NCBI RefSeq assembly: GCF_001904635.1
Contig: NZ_MRCB01000007.1
Span: 111,163 to 175,162, forward strand
Origin: Hydrococcus rivularis NIES-593
GTDB lineage: Bacteria > Cyanobacteriota > Cyanobacteriia > Cyanobacteriales > Microcystaceae
Length of the DNA: 64,000 bases
Reading direction: 5' to 3'
Part shown: in pieces, positions 26,976-37,100 of the stretch
Numbering within the stretch: the first letter of the stretch is position 1
Layout of the letters: every line of letters begins with the position of its first letter
The notes under the pieces: model-generated
What the model was told of the DNA's origin: nothing
Database searches by the model: none
Seen by the model: only the letters and a program-made list of their open reading frames with translations
Program-made: the position numbers and the translations under genes

Positions 26976-27803
26976 ATGATAAATTTTTCAGAAGGAAGGC
27001 AAAATTTTTCTAAAGAAATCGCGCGATCCGATTCTCAGATCGATTTAGCTAAAGCTACACTTTATATAGCACAAGAAGAATATCCAGTTCTGGATATTGA
27101 GAAATATCTTAATGCTCTCGATATGATGGCAGAAGAACTTCAAGAACGTCTGCCTCAAACATCATATCCTCTTAAAATAATACAAAGTATTAATCAGTAT
27201 CTTTTTGACGAGCTTGGGTTTCAGGGTAATACGAGCAATTATTACGATCTTCGCAATAGTTTTCTCAATGATGTTATCGATCGCCGCACGGGAATCCCTA
27301 TTAGTTTATCTGTCATTTATTTAGAAGTTGCTAAACGCATAGATTTTCCCATGCTAGGGATTGGAATGCCGGGGCATTTTTTAATTCGCCCGGACTTTGA
27401 ATATGTCGGAATTTTTGTCGATGTTTTCGAGCGAGGAGAGATTCTGTTCGTGCAAGATTGTGAAGAAAGACTCAGACAAATTTATCAACAACCCGTGCAG
27501 TTAGAGTCACATTTCCTCGACCCAGTAAAGAATAAACAAATTTTAGCAAGAATGCTTACCAATCTGAAATTTATTTACATTAATAAACAGGAATTATTGA
27601 AAGCGATCGCAGCAGTAGAAAGAATTCTATTGCTCTTTCCCTCTAATCAAAGAGAATTACGAGATAAAGGTCTTCTCTACTATCAGCTAGGTGAATGGGT
27701 GCAAGCTTTTCAGGAATTAGACTTGTATCTTACCAATTTTCCCGATGCAGAAGATGCAGACATAATTCGCAATTTACTTGATAAGATAAAAATTTTTATG
27801 TAG
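26976..27803 (+). CDS. SirB1/transglutaminase-like protein with TPR
   Basis: This 275-aa cytosolic protein has a central region typical of the SirB1 (UPF0162) family: LFDELGFQGNTSNYYDLRNSFLNDVIDRRTGIPISLS, then GIGMPGHFLIRPDF. The C-terminal part (about 185-265) contains tetratricopeptide-like helices (RILLLFPSNQRELRDKGLLYYQLGEWVQAFQELD). In this family the transglutaminase Cys is usually lost, and none is seen at the GIPISLS site. It is therefore more likely a protein-binding or regulatory factor than an enzyme. It is cotranscribed with cruP by spacing. Confidence 0.87.
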   Translation: MINFSEGRQNFSKEIARSDSQIDLAKATLYIAQEEYPVLDIEKYLNALDMMAEELQERLPQTSYPLKIIQSINQYLFDELGFQGNTSNYYDLRNSFLNDVIDRRTGIPISLSVIYLEVAKRIDFPMLGIGMPGHFLIRPDFEYVGIFVDVFERGEILFVQDCEERLRQIYQQPVQLESHFLDPVKNKQILARMLTNLKFIYINKQELLKAIAAVERILLLFPSNQRELRDKGLLYYQLGEWVQAFQELDLYLTNFPDAEDADIIRNLLDKIKIFM

Positions 27804-27818
27804 AATTAATAGTCAATA

Positions 27819-27905
27819 CAATTCGCAATTACCAATTCACAATTCGCAATTTTTAAAAGATTTCTTGTATTTAATTGCGAACTGCGAACTGCGAATTGAC
27901 AATTG
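27819..27905. repeat. Heptameric (STRR-like) repeat, inverted copy of 3627-3705
   Basis: Tandem seven-base units (TGCGAAC, TGCGAAC, TGCGAAT, TGACAAT) and the block AAAAGATTTCTTGTATTTAA match 3627-3705 in reverse complement over nearly the whole length. It lies between the SirB1-like and GUN4 genes. Confidence 0.78.
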
Positions 27906-28027
27906 TTTTGGTCAACTAAATCAAAAATTATTTCCTAATCTTTTTCTGGATATCTTAGATCTACAGAAACCAATAGATTGTGCGATTTTTTTAAAAACTC
28001 CAATCTTTGTGAAAAAAAGATTTAAAA

Positions 28028-28873
28028 ATGGAGCAATGTCCGGTCTGTCAAACAGAATATGTTAGAGGGCAAGTAAATTTTTGTTGCACCTGTGGATGGG
28101 ATTTAAGAAGCTATTCATTGCCTCTTACAGAAATACCAGAAGTTTTATTGAAGCAAGAACGAGTTAGAACGACTTGGGCACGCGAATGGTGGACGCGATC
28201 GCAATCGCAACTATGGAAAGTTCAATCAAAGCTAGAAAAAACCAATCAAGAAGTAGAATACCTGCGAGTTGAAGTGGCAAAATTACAGCAAGAACGCCTA
28301 CAATTAATGAACCGATTATCTGAATTTTATGCCCATCCTTTTTGGGAAAAAAAAGTCAAAGTCGAGCCAACCTTAGAAGGCAAACTGACAAAAATTGAGA
28401 CAGTAGATCTGACTCGATTAAAAGACTTATTAGCACAAAAACAATGGCAAGAAGCAGACAGAGAAACAGCAGTTCTCTTATTACGAGTATGCGATCGCCA
28501 TCAAGAAGGTTGGCTGAGAATAACCGATTTAGAAAATTTTCCCGCTTGGGATTTACATAATATCGATCGCCTCTGGACGAGATACAGCAACGGACATTTC
28601 GGCCTTAGCGTCCAGCAGTCGCTGTGGCAAGAAGTTGGCGGGACTTTGGATGCTAGCTACGAAATTTGGTGTCAATTTTGCGATCGCGTGGGATGGTATA
28701 ACCAAGGAACCTGGGTAGCTTACGAACGCCTCGATTTTAGTCTCAATGCGCCTCCCGGTCATCTTCCGGCTGCCTATTGGGAGATAGGGCTGGGTGCCGA
28801 GAGACTTTACTACTGGTGGTGGCTAACCCCAGTCATCCTTTTCAGTCGCTTTGATAACTGTCAATCCCTTTGA
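28028..28873 (+). CDS. Zinc-ribbon, coiled-coil and GUN4-domain protein
   Basis: This 281-aa protein has three parts. An N-terminal zinc ribbon (CPVCQTEY and CCTCGW, residues 4-27) comes first. A coiled coil (about 58-100, QSKLEKTNQEVEYLRVEVAKLQQ) follows. A C-terminal GUN4 domain (about 125-245) includes LKDLLAQKQWQEADRETAVLL, LRITDLENFPAWDLHNIDRLW and YSNGHFGLSVQQ. GUN4 proteins bind Mg-porphyrins and stimulate Mg-chelatase in chlorophyll synthesis, but many cyanobacterial GUN4-domain proteins are fused variants of unknown role. This one is not the housekeeping gun4, because of the zinc ribbon. Start ATG 28028 is preceded only by an AT-rich leader. Confidence 0.88.
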   Translation: MEQCPVCQTEYVRGQVNFCCTCGWDLRSYSLPLTEIPEVLLKQERVRTTWAREWWTRSQSQLWKVQSKLEKTNQEVEYLRVEVAKLQQERLQLMNRLSEFYAHPFWEKKVKVEPTLEGKLTKIETVDLTRLKDLLAQKQWQEADRETAVLLLRVCDRHQEGWLRITDLENFPAWDLHNIDRLWTRYSNGHFGLSVQQSLWQEVGGTLDASYEIWCQFCDRVGWYNQGTWVAYERLDFSLNAPPGHLPAAYWEIGLGAERLYYWWWLTPVILFSRFDNCQSL

Positions 28874-28874
28874 T

Positions 28875-29264
28875 TCAAGGTTTTCTCACCCGACACTGCG
28901 TTAATCCTTTGGCTGTTTTGATAAATTTTTCGTCAAAAGTATATAATTCCGAACATTGTTGACTGTGTGCCAAATGAAAAGCATCAGCAAAATCCAAGCC
29001 ACTTTCATGCCATTGAAGCACTTGAGCAACTAAACTGGCGTTGGCGAGATGTACGTTTGGCAAACCAAACAGCTTTCTTAACGCAAGACAAACGTCAAAT
29101 GGCTTAAACTTATAGGCAAAACGTAGCACCCATTCAGTTTCTAGGATTACCGTATCTGATATGAAGATATCCTGTGACTGGAAAAGCTTTACACTTTGTT
29201 GAAACTGTAATTCGTCATCCTGGGTTAACAGTCGCACGACGATATTAGTATCAACTGTCACCAT
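28875..29264 (-). CDS. PIN-domain toxin (VapC-like)
   Basis: This 129-aa PIN ribonuclease has the acidic triad expected for Mg-dependent RNA cleavage: Asp5 (VTVDTNIVVRLL), Glu near 43 (DTVILETEWVL), the Asp cluster near 94 (SGLDFADAFHLAHS) and TFDEKF near 113. The start overlaps the end of the upstream AbrB-type antitoxin gene by 14 bp, the usual coupled arrangement. The toxin would act on tRNA or rRNA when the antitoxin is degraded; the target is unknown. It ends 2 bp from the convergent GUN4 gene, so there is little room for a terminator. Confidence 0.9.
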   Translation of the reverse strand: MVTVDTNIVVRLLTQDDELQFQQSVKLFQSQDIFISDTVILETEWVLRFAYKFKPFDVCLALRKLFGLPNVHLANASLVAQVLQWHESGLDFADAFHLAHSQQCSELYTFDEKFIKTAKGLTQCRVRKP

Positions 29265-29514
29265 TCCATAACTCCTTCACTCCTTGACGGATTGCATCTT
29301 CCATCTCTTCAAGACTCTTGGGCATTCCTTGATACCTCAAGCAACCTGCTACATCATTTAAAGTTGTTTCTGGAAAAGGTTTTTTGGGCTTTAGTAAAAT
29401 TCCGTCACCCATATCGATCGCAATTAATTCTTGTCCCTCTTCCCAGCGATGAGCGTCTCGTAAAGCCTTGGGAATAATAACTTGACCTTTACTCGACATT
29501 TTTGTCTTTTTCAT
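29251..29514 (-). CDS. AbrB/SpoVT-type antitoxin
   Basis: This 87-aa protein has an N-terminal swapped-hairpin AbrB DNA-binding domain (MKKTKMSSKGQVIIPKALRD, then GQELIAIDMGDGILLKP). A C-terminal tail (LEEMEDAIRQGVKELW) would wrap the PIN toxin. The start at ATG 29512-29514 fits the normal AbrB N terminus; a longer frame upstream is open but has no domain content. Antitoxin-toxin order and a 14-bp overlap support a VapBC-like module. The antitoxin probably represses its own promoter with the toxin as corepressor. Confidence 0.9.
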   Translation of the reverse strand: MKKTKMSSKGQVIIPKALRDAHRWEEGQELIAIDMGDGILLKPKKPFPETTLNDVAGCLRYQGMPKSLEEMEDAIRQGVKELWNGDS

Positions 29515-29761
29515 AAAGACGGCAAAACTCAAAAGTAAGAAATATGTAAGAATTTTAGCATTGATGGAATGGACTAGGAGGATAATACCAATTCGCAATT
29601 CAGAATTAGTGTGGGTACGAGCAAGCACTGATTGTCTTAATTTTGAATTAATAATTTTGAATTTTGATTTGGAGCGAAGCGACTTGACGTTGGAGTAAGC
29701 TTGAATAGAAGCTCTCCACTGCACTGCCTGTAAATTGCGATCGCTCTCTATTTAAATATTT

Positions 29762-32650
29762 ATGCCTACTTCTCTTGTCTCCACACCCACTAACTCAGAA
29801 ACATCGCCTCTGTTTATACTTATTGACGGCCACTCTCTCGCTTTTCGTGCGTATTATGCTTTTGCAACATCTAGGCAAGGATTGCTGCGCACCTCTAGCG
29901 GAATTCCCACTAGCGTTTGTTTTGGATTTCTTAACTCGCTCGTACAGGTTATTGAATCTCAACAACCACAATATATCGCAATTGCTTTCGATCGCGGCGA
30001 GGCAACTTTTCGTCACGATGCCGATGTAAACTACAAAGCCAATCGTAAAGAAACGCCAGACGATTTTCTTCCCGATCTAAAAAATCTGCAAGAATTATTA
30101 ATGGCATTTAATTTACAGATAGTAACCTCGGCTGGATATGAAGCTGATGATGTCATAGGAACGCTGGCAAAACAAGCAAGCGAGGCAGGATATCGAGTTA
30201 AAATTGTCAGCGGCGATCGCGATTTATTTCAACTGGTCGATCTAGACAAAAGCATTAGTGTTCTCTACGTTGATAGAAATACTGTCAGAAGTTCTTCTGC
30301 GAATTACACCGAATTCGATCCGGCAGCAGTTGAAGAAAAATTAGGCATTAAACCTTATCAAGTTGTTGATTATAAAGCCTTGTGCGGCGATAAATCGGAT
30401 AACATTCCCGGCGTGAGGGGAATCGGAGAAAAAACTGCTGTCAAATTGCTGGAGGAATATGGAAGTTTAGAAGGGATTTATCAAAACTTAGATAAAATCC
30501 AGGGAGCAGTCAAGAAAAAGCTTGAAGAAGGAAAACAAGATGCGGAACATTCTCGTCATTTGGCACAGATAGTTTTAAATGCTCCTGTAGAAGTTAAGCT
30601 AGAAGATTGTAAGCTACAGGGATTTGATGTAAAAGCTGTTAAACCTTTATTAGAAAAATTAGAACTAAAGACAATTATTACAAGACTCGATAAATTACAA
30701 CAGCAATTTGGTGGGAAATCGACACAACAGCTATCTTTATTCGAGCAATCTAACTCTAGCGTAAAAACTTCAAAACAAACCGGATCTCCCTCATCTATTT
30801 CTCCTCAAATTATAGATACTCAAGAGAAGCTGACAGGATTAATTGCACGGCTTAAAACTCATACAGATCCAGAACAACCCGTCGCTTGGGATACTGAAAC
30901 CACTTCTATTAATCCGCGAGAAGCAAAATTAGTGGGAATTGGGTGTTGTTGGGGAGAGAAACCGACAGATATTGCTTATATTCCCGTCTGTCATAGCGAT
31001 GGAATCTGTTTGGAAGCAAAAGAAGTTTTAGAAGCTTTACGTCCCATTTTGGAAAGTTCTCGATATCCAAAAGTTTTTCAAAATACTAAATTCGATCGCA
31101 ATGTCTTCTGGAAACATGGAATAAAACTCGCTGGCGTGGTTTTTGATACCATGCTAGCTAGCTATGTCATCCATCCAGAACTAAGCCATAAACTCAGCGA
31201 TATCTGCGATCGCTATTTGTCAGAGATTTGTTCTCAAGACTATAACAATTTAGGCATTCCTAAAGGAAAAAATATTGGCGATTTAGATATTCAGACAGTA
31301 GCCAATTATTGTGGCATGGATGCTTATGTAACTTTTCTATTAATGCCAAAACTGAAAGCCGAATTAGAAAAAAATCCAGAACTTTATAAACTGTTATTAG
31401 ACATAGAATTGCCTTTAGAACCCGTTCTAGCAGCAATGGAAACGCGGGGAATTCGGATCGATGTTGATTATTTGAAAGAATTTTCCGTAAAATTAGAACG
31501 AGATTTACAAGCGATCGAACAACAAATCTATGAAGAAGCCGGGGAGAAGTTTAATTTAGGTTCTCCTAAAAAATTGAGCGAAGTTTTGTTTGATAAATTA
31601 GGGTTAAATTCTAAAAAATCGCGCAAAATGAAAACGGGTTATTCTACCGATCGCGCGATTTTAGAAAAGCTACAGGGCGATCATCCCATCATCGATAAAA
31701 TTCTCGAACATCGAACGCTTGCTAAACTGAAATCTACCTATGTCGATGCATTACCTCAATTAGTTAGTCCCGATACGAAGCGAATTCATACCGATTTTAA
31801 CCAAACTATCACGGCAACAGGAAGGCTATCTTCTTCCAATCCAAACTTACAAAATATTCCCATTCGGACAGAATTTTCGCGTCAAATTCGCAAGGCATTT
31901 ATTCCCGAAGAAGGATGGCTGTTAGTCTCAGCTGATTACTCTCAAATTGAGTTAAGAATTCTAGCCCATTTATGTCAAGAACCCCTTCTGGTCGAAGCAT
32001 ACCGCCAAGGAGAAGACGTGCATAGCGTAACGGCTAAAGTAATGTTTAATACTAATAAAATTACGCCAGAACAGCGCAATTTAGGAAAGACAATCAATTT
32101 TGGTGTAATCTATGGAATGGGGGCGCATAGATTTGCGCGATCGTCAGGATTAAGTGTCGAAATTGGTAAGGATTTTATTGAAAAATATCGACAAAAATAT
32201 GCACAAGTTTTTACCTATTTAGAAGGGGTAAAAAAAGAAGCGATAGCCAAGGGATATGTTACAACAATTTTTGGACGGCGACGCTATTTTGACTTTGCTA
32301 ATGAGAATTTACAAAAACTACGAGGAAGTAATCCAGAAGAAATTGATTTAGATGCACTAAAACTTAGCAATACAGATGCACAACTTTTGAGGGCTGCTGC
32401 TAATGCTCCCATTCAAGGATCGAGTGCAGATATTATCAAAATTGCCATGGTAAAACTGCACAAAATTTTACAGGATTATCAAGCGAGATTGCTATTACAA
32501 GTCCACGACGAATTAGTCTTTGAAGTTCCTCCTACTGAATGGGAAGAGTTGCAACCTAAAATCAAATTCACGATGGAAAATGCTGTAGAATTGACAGTTC
32601 CTTTAGTCGTCGAAGTGCGTGCTGGGAAAAATTGGATGGAGGCTAAATAG
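29762..32650 (+). CDS. polA: DNA polymerase I
   Basis: This 962-aa protein has all three Pol I domains. The 5'-3' nuclease spans about 14-300 (LIDGHSLAFRAYYAF, SGDRDLFQL, GDKSDNIPGV). The 3'-5' exonuclease spans about 355-545, with the metal ligands in AWDTETTS (about 376) and the Tyr/Asp motif in NYCGMDAYVTF, so proofreading looks intact. The polymerase spans about 570-962 with motif A DYSQIELRILAHL (about 725), motif B RNLGKTINFGVIYG and motif C VHDELVFEV (about 914). It fills gaps in repair and removes Okazaki primers. It is alone on its strand. Start ATG 29762 lies in an AT-rich leader without a strong binding site. Confidence 0.97.
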   Translation: MPTSLVSTPTNSETSPLFILIDGHSLAFRAYYAFATSRQGLLRTSSGIPTSVCFGFLNSLVQVIESQQPQYIAIAFDRGEATFRHDADVNYKANRKETPDDFLPDLKNLQELLMAFNLQIVTSAGYEADDVIGTLAKQASEAGYRVKIVSGDRDLFQLVDLDKSISVLYVDRNTVRSSSANYTEFDPAAVEEKLGIKPYQVVDYKALCGDKSDNIPGVRGIGEKTAVKLLEEYGSLEGIYQNLDKIQGAVKKKLEEGKQDAEHSRHLAQIVLNAPVEVKLEDCKLQGFDVKAVKPLLEKLELKTIITRLDKLQQQFGGKSTQQLSLFEQSNSSVKTSKQTGSPSSISPQIIDTQEKLTGLIARLKTHTDPEQPVAWDTETTSINPREAKLVGIGCCWGEKPTDIAYIPVCHSDGICLEAKEVLEALRPILESSRYPKVFQNTKFDRNVFWKHGIKLAGVVFDTMLASYVIHPELSHKLSDICDRYLSEICSQDYNNLGIPKGKNIGDLDIQTVANYCGMDAYVTFLLMPKLKAELEKNPELYKLLLDIELPLEPVLAAMETRGIRIDVDYLKEFSVKLERDLQAIEQQIYEEAGEKFNLGSPKKLSEVLFDKLGLNSKKSRKMKTGYSTDRAILEKLQGDHPIIDKILEHRTLAKLKSTYVDALPQLVSPDTKRIHTDFNQTITATGRLSSSNPNLQNIPIRTEFSRQIRKAFIPEEGWLLVSADYSQIELRILAHLCQEPLLVEAYRQGEDVHSVTAKVMFNTNKITPEQRNLGKTINFGVIYGMGAHRFARSSGLSVEIGKDFIEKYRQKYAQVFTYLEGVKKEAIAKGYVTTIFGRRRYFDFANENLQKLRGSNPEEIDLDALKLSNTDAQLLRAAANAPIQGSSADIIKIAMVKLHKILQDYQARLLLQVHDELVFEVPPTEWEELQPKIKFTMENAVELTVPLVVEVRAGKNWMEAK

Positions 32651-32655
32651 ATATT

Positions 32656-32770
32656 ATATCATTTTTCATTCATTAATGACAGAGATAGTCGATTGCCCTC
32701 ACCCCCAACCCCTCTCCCAAATAGGGAGAGGGGTGAAGAATGTCGATCGCGAAAACCTGAAAATTGGTAT
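32656..32770 (-). mobile_element. MITE-like repeat family A, copy 2 (inverted)
   Basis: This is the reverse-complement copy of 22455-22568: it begins TATCATTTTTCATTCATTAA and ends GAAAACCTGAAAATTGGTAT, with the same CTCTCCC/GGGAGAG centre. Nearly the full unit is present. It lies immediately after the polA stop. Confidence 0.8.
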
Positions 32771-32831
32771 TAGGCATAAATAGCTGCTAAAGATAAGTCA
32801 TAATTGGTCGCACTTCTCTAATGATAGTCGT

Positions 32832-34139
32832 TTAATCGGATTGGAGATCGCTATATAATTTCAAACCCGATAAATCTAACGTTCCAAAATGAATACTGAA
32901 AGCGATTTGAAAATTTTCTAAAACTTTAATAAACCAAGCAATTTTTTCTTGAGAAGTCAATGAATAATACTCGAATAAAAGCGATAGTCTATTTTCCAAA
33001 TGGGGTTTAATTTTTGGGTATAGCATTACCAATCTAAATAGAAAAACACTCGCTTTTGTCGAACCCAAATTGACAATTAGATCGGTAAAAATCTGATGAT
33101 TGAGATTTTGCGGGCTTTCTACTACTAAGAAATTTAAGAGTTGATTATAAGTACGAAGAACGAGAAATTCACTCAGTTTTTGAGCGTGATAATCTGGCAG
33201 AATCCTTTGTAATTTTTCATAAAGGAGTTTGCCGAACCGATTTTTAGCGTAGTCAGGATCGATAATAGATATAAGATAATTGTGTAAGTTATCTTTAAAG
33301 TTTTTATAGGACAGAATTTGATTCTGATTCGCGAGCAGATCGAAGGCTAAATTCCCCGTTGTCGAGTGAGTCGCACCTTTAGCAGCAAATTGTCTCAGAG
33401 CAGCTTTTAGCTCATCTGAGTTAAGCAGAGTGGGATTTTCAACTCGTCGTAGCAGTTTTCCCGCTCCCCCCGAAAGTTGACGAGCGCGAGCGAGTTGAAC
33501 GAGTCTGACTTGATAGGTTAAGTACTGAGCTAGGGTAACTTCATAGTTGCGTTGGTTGCGCGATCTAATTTTTCTAATGGTTCGCTGATAGTCGAGGCTG
33601 CAATCTTCATCGAGCAGGCAATACTTGTACAAGTAGGGATAGCGACTGAGGATGTCTCCAAGGGATTGAGAATTAATCGCCTCGCTTTTCTGGGCGGGTT
33701 GGATAACTCGTACCAACCGTTTCAGTCTCAGATACTGCGCGGTTTCGGTAAAATTTTTGACCAATTGCAGACAGCGACTCGAGAAGCGAGAAGCGCTAAC
33801 CAGAGAAGCAGGCAACTGCTCGAACAGTTCTACTAGCTCCGGAATGGCAGATTGCAGTTGGGGTTGTTGATACCAGTAATCGATCGCGATCTGACAGCAT
33901 CGATAAAGAATGATTTTAAAGTCTCGCTCAGCACTCTTTGAGACGACGATTTTTTGCACTGCCGCACGGACTTGAGCGTCCTTATAGTCTCTGCCTTCGA
34001 TCAGCAAACGCCGGAAGTCATCGAGAACCCGCTCGGTCGATTCTGTCCGAACGCAGTTGAGAACGTGAGCGTAGATTAGTTGCGCCTCCCGGTCGCTGGG
34101 TTGTAGGGGATCGTCTAGAGTTGGGCGATAATCGCTCAT
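32832..34139 (-). CDS. Unknown alpha-helical protein coupled to the c-di-GMP gene
   Basis: This 435-aa protein is predicted to be nearly all helix, with no signal peptide, membrane span or Cys motif. The N-terminal half (DREAQLIYAHVLNCVRTES, VLDDFRRLLIEG) looks like an armadillo-like helical solenoid. I do not recognise a family. Its ATG shares one base with the TGA of the FHA-PAS-GGDEF-EAL gene upstream (TGATG at 34137-34141), so the two are translated in a coupled way. It may be an effector or partner of that signalling protein; this is inference from overlap only. Confidence 0.72.
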   Translation of the reverse strand: MSDYRPTLDDPLQPSDREAQLIYAHVLNCVRTESTERVLDDFRRLLIEGRDYKDAQVRAAVQKIVVSKSAERDFKIILYRCCQIAIDYWYQQPQLQSAIPELVELFEQLPASLVSASRFSSRCLQLVKNFTETAQYLRLKRLVRVIQPAQKSEAINSQSLGDILSRYPYLYKYCLLDEDCSLDYQRTIRKIRSRNQRNYEVTLAQYLTYQVRLVQLARARQLSGGAGKLLRRVENPTLLNSDELKAALRQFAAKGATHSTTGNLAFDLLANQNQILSYKNFKDNLHNYLISIIDPDYAKNRFGKLLYEKLQRILPDYHAQKLSEFLVLRTYNQLLNFLVVESPQNLNHQIFTDLIVNLGSTKASVFLFRLVMLYPKIKPHLENRLSLLFEYYSLTSQEKIAWFIKVLENFQIAFSIHFGTLDLSGLKLYSDLQSD

Positions 34140-37100
34140 CAGTCGCGTTCCTCTCGTAGTGCGATTTCATTCTTTTCCGTTGCATTGGCGAGAATCTCAG
34201 TTGCCCCTTCCACGGGCAACGGGCGATAGAAGAGAAAACCCTGTACCGACTCGCAGTTAATCGATTTGAGAAACTCCAGTTCTTCCTCTTTCTCCACTCC
34301 TTCAGCAATGATGCTCAAGCCCAAACTTTGTCCCAGGGTAACTATCGCCGTAACGATATGAGAGACTTTTTTATCATTGGTCAAATCGCGAATGAAAGAG
34401 CGATCGATTTTTAGGTTGTGTAGGGGCAGAAGCTGAAGGCGACTCAAGGAAGAATGACCCGTTCCAAAATCGTCGATGGCGAGGCGAACCCCCATGCGAT
34501 CGAGTTTTTGCAACACGGTTCGAGTGAATTCGATATCCTGGATGGCTGTCGTTTCCGTGATTTCTAGCTCTAAATAGCGAGGTTCCAGTCCCGTCTCCTG
34601 CAAGATCCTCGCGACCGTTTCGACCAGTTGGGGCTGGCGAAACTGCAAAGGCGAGAGATTGACCGCCACGCAGATAGCAGGCAATCCTGCCACTTGCCAA
34701 GCCTTATTTTGGATGCAGGCAGTTCTCAACACCCACTCCCCGATAGGAAGAATTAAACCGCTTTCCTCAGCAACGGGGATAAAAATCCCAGGAGACACCG
34801 CTCCCATATCGGGACTGTGCCAGCGAAGCAATGCCTCCATGCCAGTAATTTGTCCGGTCGCTACATCGACGCGAGGTTGATAATGAAGGCTAAATTCTTT
34901 TTTCTCTAGTGCCTGACGCAACCGCTTCTCTAGGCTCAGCCGTTCGGGAGCTTTGGCGCTCAGAGCAGAAGTGTAAAACTGGTATTGATTCCTGCCCTGT
35001 TCTTTGGCGTAATACAGAGCCGTATCCGCGTTTTTGATTAGGGTTTCAGCATCGTAACTGTCTTCGTTCAACAGAGCAATGCCGATGCTGCTAGTTACGT
35101 ATAAATCGTGACCATCGAGATGAAACACCTCGTCTAGGGATTGTAGGATTCTCTGAGCAGTTCTCGTCGCATCCTCGATTTCTTCGATTTGAGACAGCAG
35201 GACGGTGAATTCATCGCCGCCCCAACGAGCAACAATATCCCCCGCTCTGAGGGAGTTTTTTAAACGTTGCGCGACGGCTTTCAACAATTCATCTCCAACC
35301 GTATGTCCGAGGGTGTCATTGATATTTTTAAAGCGATCGAGGTCTAGAAACATGACGGCGAGACTTTTGCCCTGCCGAGTCGCATTGGGAATCGCCAAGG
35401 ATAGCTGCTCGTTGTATAGCGTTCGATTGGGCAGATCGGTTAGCAGGTCGTGAAGGGCGCGGTGGCTCATTAGTTGTTCGGTTTGCTGTCGCTGTAGGGC
35501 CCCGCTAATACTCGCTGCCATGGTAAATAGCGTCGATTCTTCGTGAACCGACCAACAGCGTTCTTGCTGGCAATCGGCAAAGCCAAGCCAGCCCCAGAAT
35601 TCGCTGCCTAAAAAGATGGGAACAACCAGCAGCGATTGAATGCCATCTAGGTCGAGCAGGGATTGTTCGGCAGGGGAAAATTCTTGAATGGTCCGGTTAA
35701 TCGAGCGACCCGAAGCGAGAGTCGCATACCAGTCAGACTTGCCGAATGCATTGTAAGGGCGATTTTGCCAGTGAGGCTGGTGTACGAGCGGCTCTAAAGA
35801 CTCTCGCGACCAAGCATAGCGCAAACTCATGGATAATTCGCCAGTGACGGGCTGGGGATGATTTTCGACGATGACGACGAAATCCACGGCAGCCGCCGTT
35901 CCCAATATCGCTAAAGCTTGGAAAATTGCTTTCTTGTACTCTATTTCGGCGAGTAAATATCTGGCGGCTTCTGCCACTGCTTGCAGCAGGCGATCGCGCT
36001 TTTGCAATTCTTGCTCGACTCGCTTGCGTTCGGTAATATCCTCTACCGAGCCTTCATAACCGATTACCTCGCCGTCTGCGTCGTACAGAGGACGCACTTT
36101 TTCAGAGATCCAGATAATGCTGCCGTCTTTGCGGTATACTTGCGATTCAAAGCTGCGTATCTCGCCTTTCTCGCGCATCAGACCGATCAACTCAAGCCGA
36201 CGGAGCGGATCGACGTAGAGCTGCCGCCCGATATCGGTCATACTATCGATCAATTCTTCTGGGGAATCGTATCCATAGATGCGGGCTAGCATGGGGTTGG
36301 CTACTAAATAGCGTCCGTCTAAGCTAGTCTGAAAAATCCCCTCAACAGCGTTCTCAAAAATTCTGCGATATCGTTCCTCTGCCTGCCGCCGCGCTTCCTC
36401 TGCTTGCTTGCGTTCGGTAATGTCGATAATGAAAATTCTAATTAAATCGCTTTCGGGAATGTAGTGTATTGATTCCTCAAAAAATTCTCCGTCAACTCGG
36501 ACTTCTCTGGCAAAGGCGTTTTGCTTTTGAGTTTTAAGGCTCGAAGCTAGCCCGCTCAAAATCGGGTGAGATTGTCCCATCTCTTTGAGCGTGGGAAATT
36601 TGAGGATAGCGGCTGGATTGAGATAGGTGACGTTTCCCTTCAAATCGACTTCAACGATGGGATTGGGAATCAGTTCGGGAAAGGATGCTAAGCGAACCAA
36701 AGCTGCCTCGCTATTATTCGCTAGTTCGGGTTCGGGAGCTATCAGAGTATCGTAGAAGCTAGCTCGACTCGATAAAAAGTCAGAAAAGTCATCTGCTCCA
36801 GATGACTCGGCAAATTCTGAATCGGTTAAATTGGAGACGGTATAGTACTTGGCTCGAACGTAGTGACCAAAGTCAATCGCATCGCCGTGTTTGAGATCGT
36901 GAGATAAGCATTTTTTTCCATTGACAAATAAGCCATTTTTGCTTCTCTGTCCGTTGAGGTTGCCATCGACGATGCGAAATAGATAGTATTGGCTATCGGG
37001 GGCAGTTACCCGCAACAAAATAGCGTGTTGGCGAGACACTAATTTAGAGTTAAGAACGATGGAGTTGCGCGGATCTCGCCCGATAGAATACGTAGCTCCT

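Noticed and set aside
29515..29724. N-terminal extension of the AbrB antitoxin up to 29724
   Set aside because: The extra residues have no domain content, the region looks like repeat-derived spacer, and the AbrB fold starts exactly at ATG 29512-29514.
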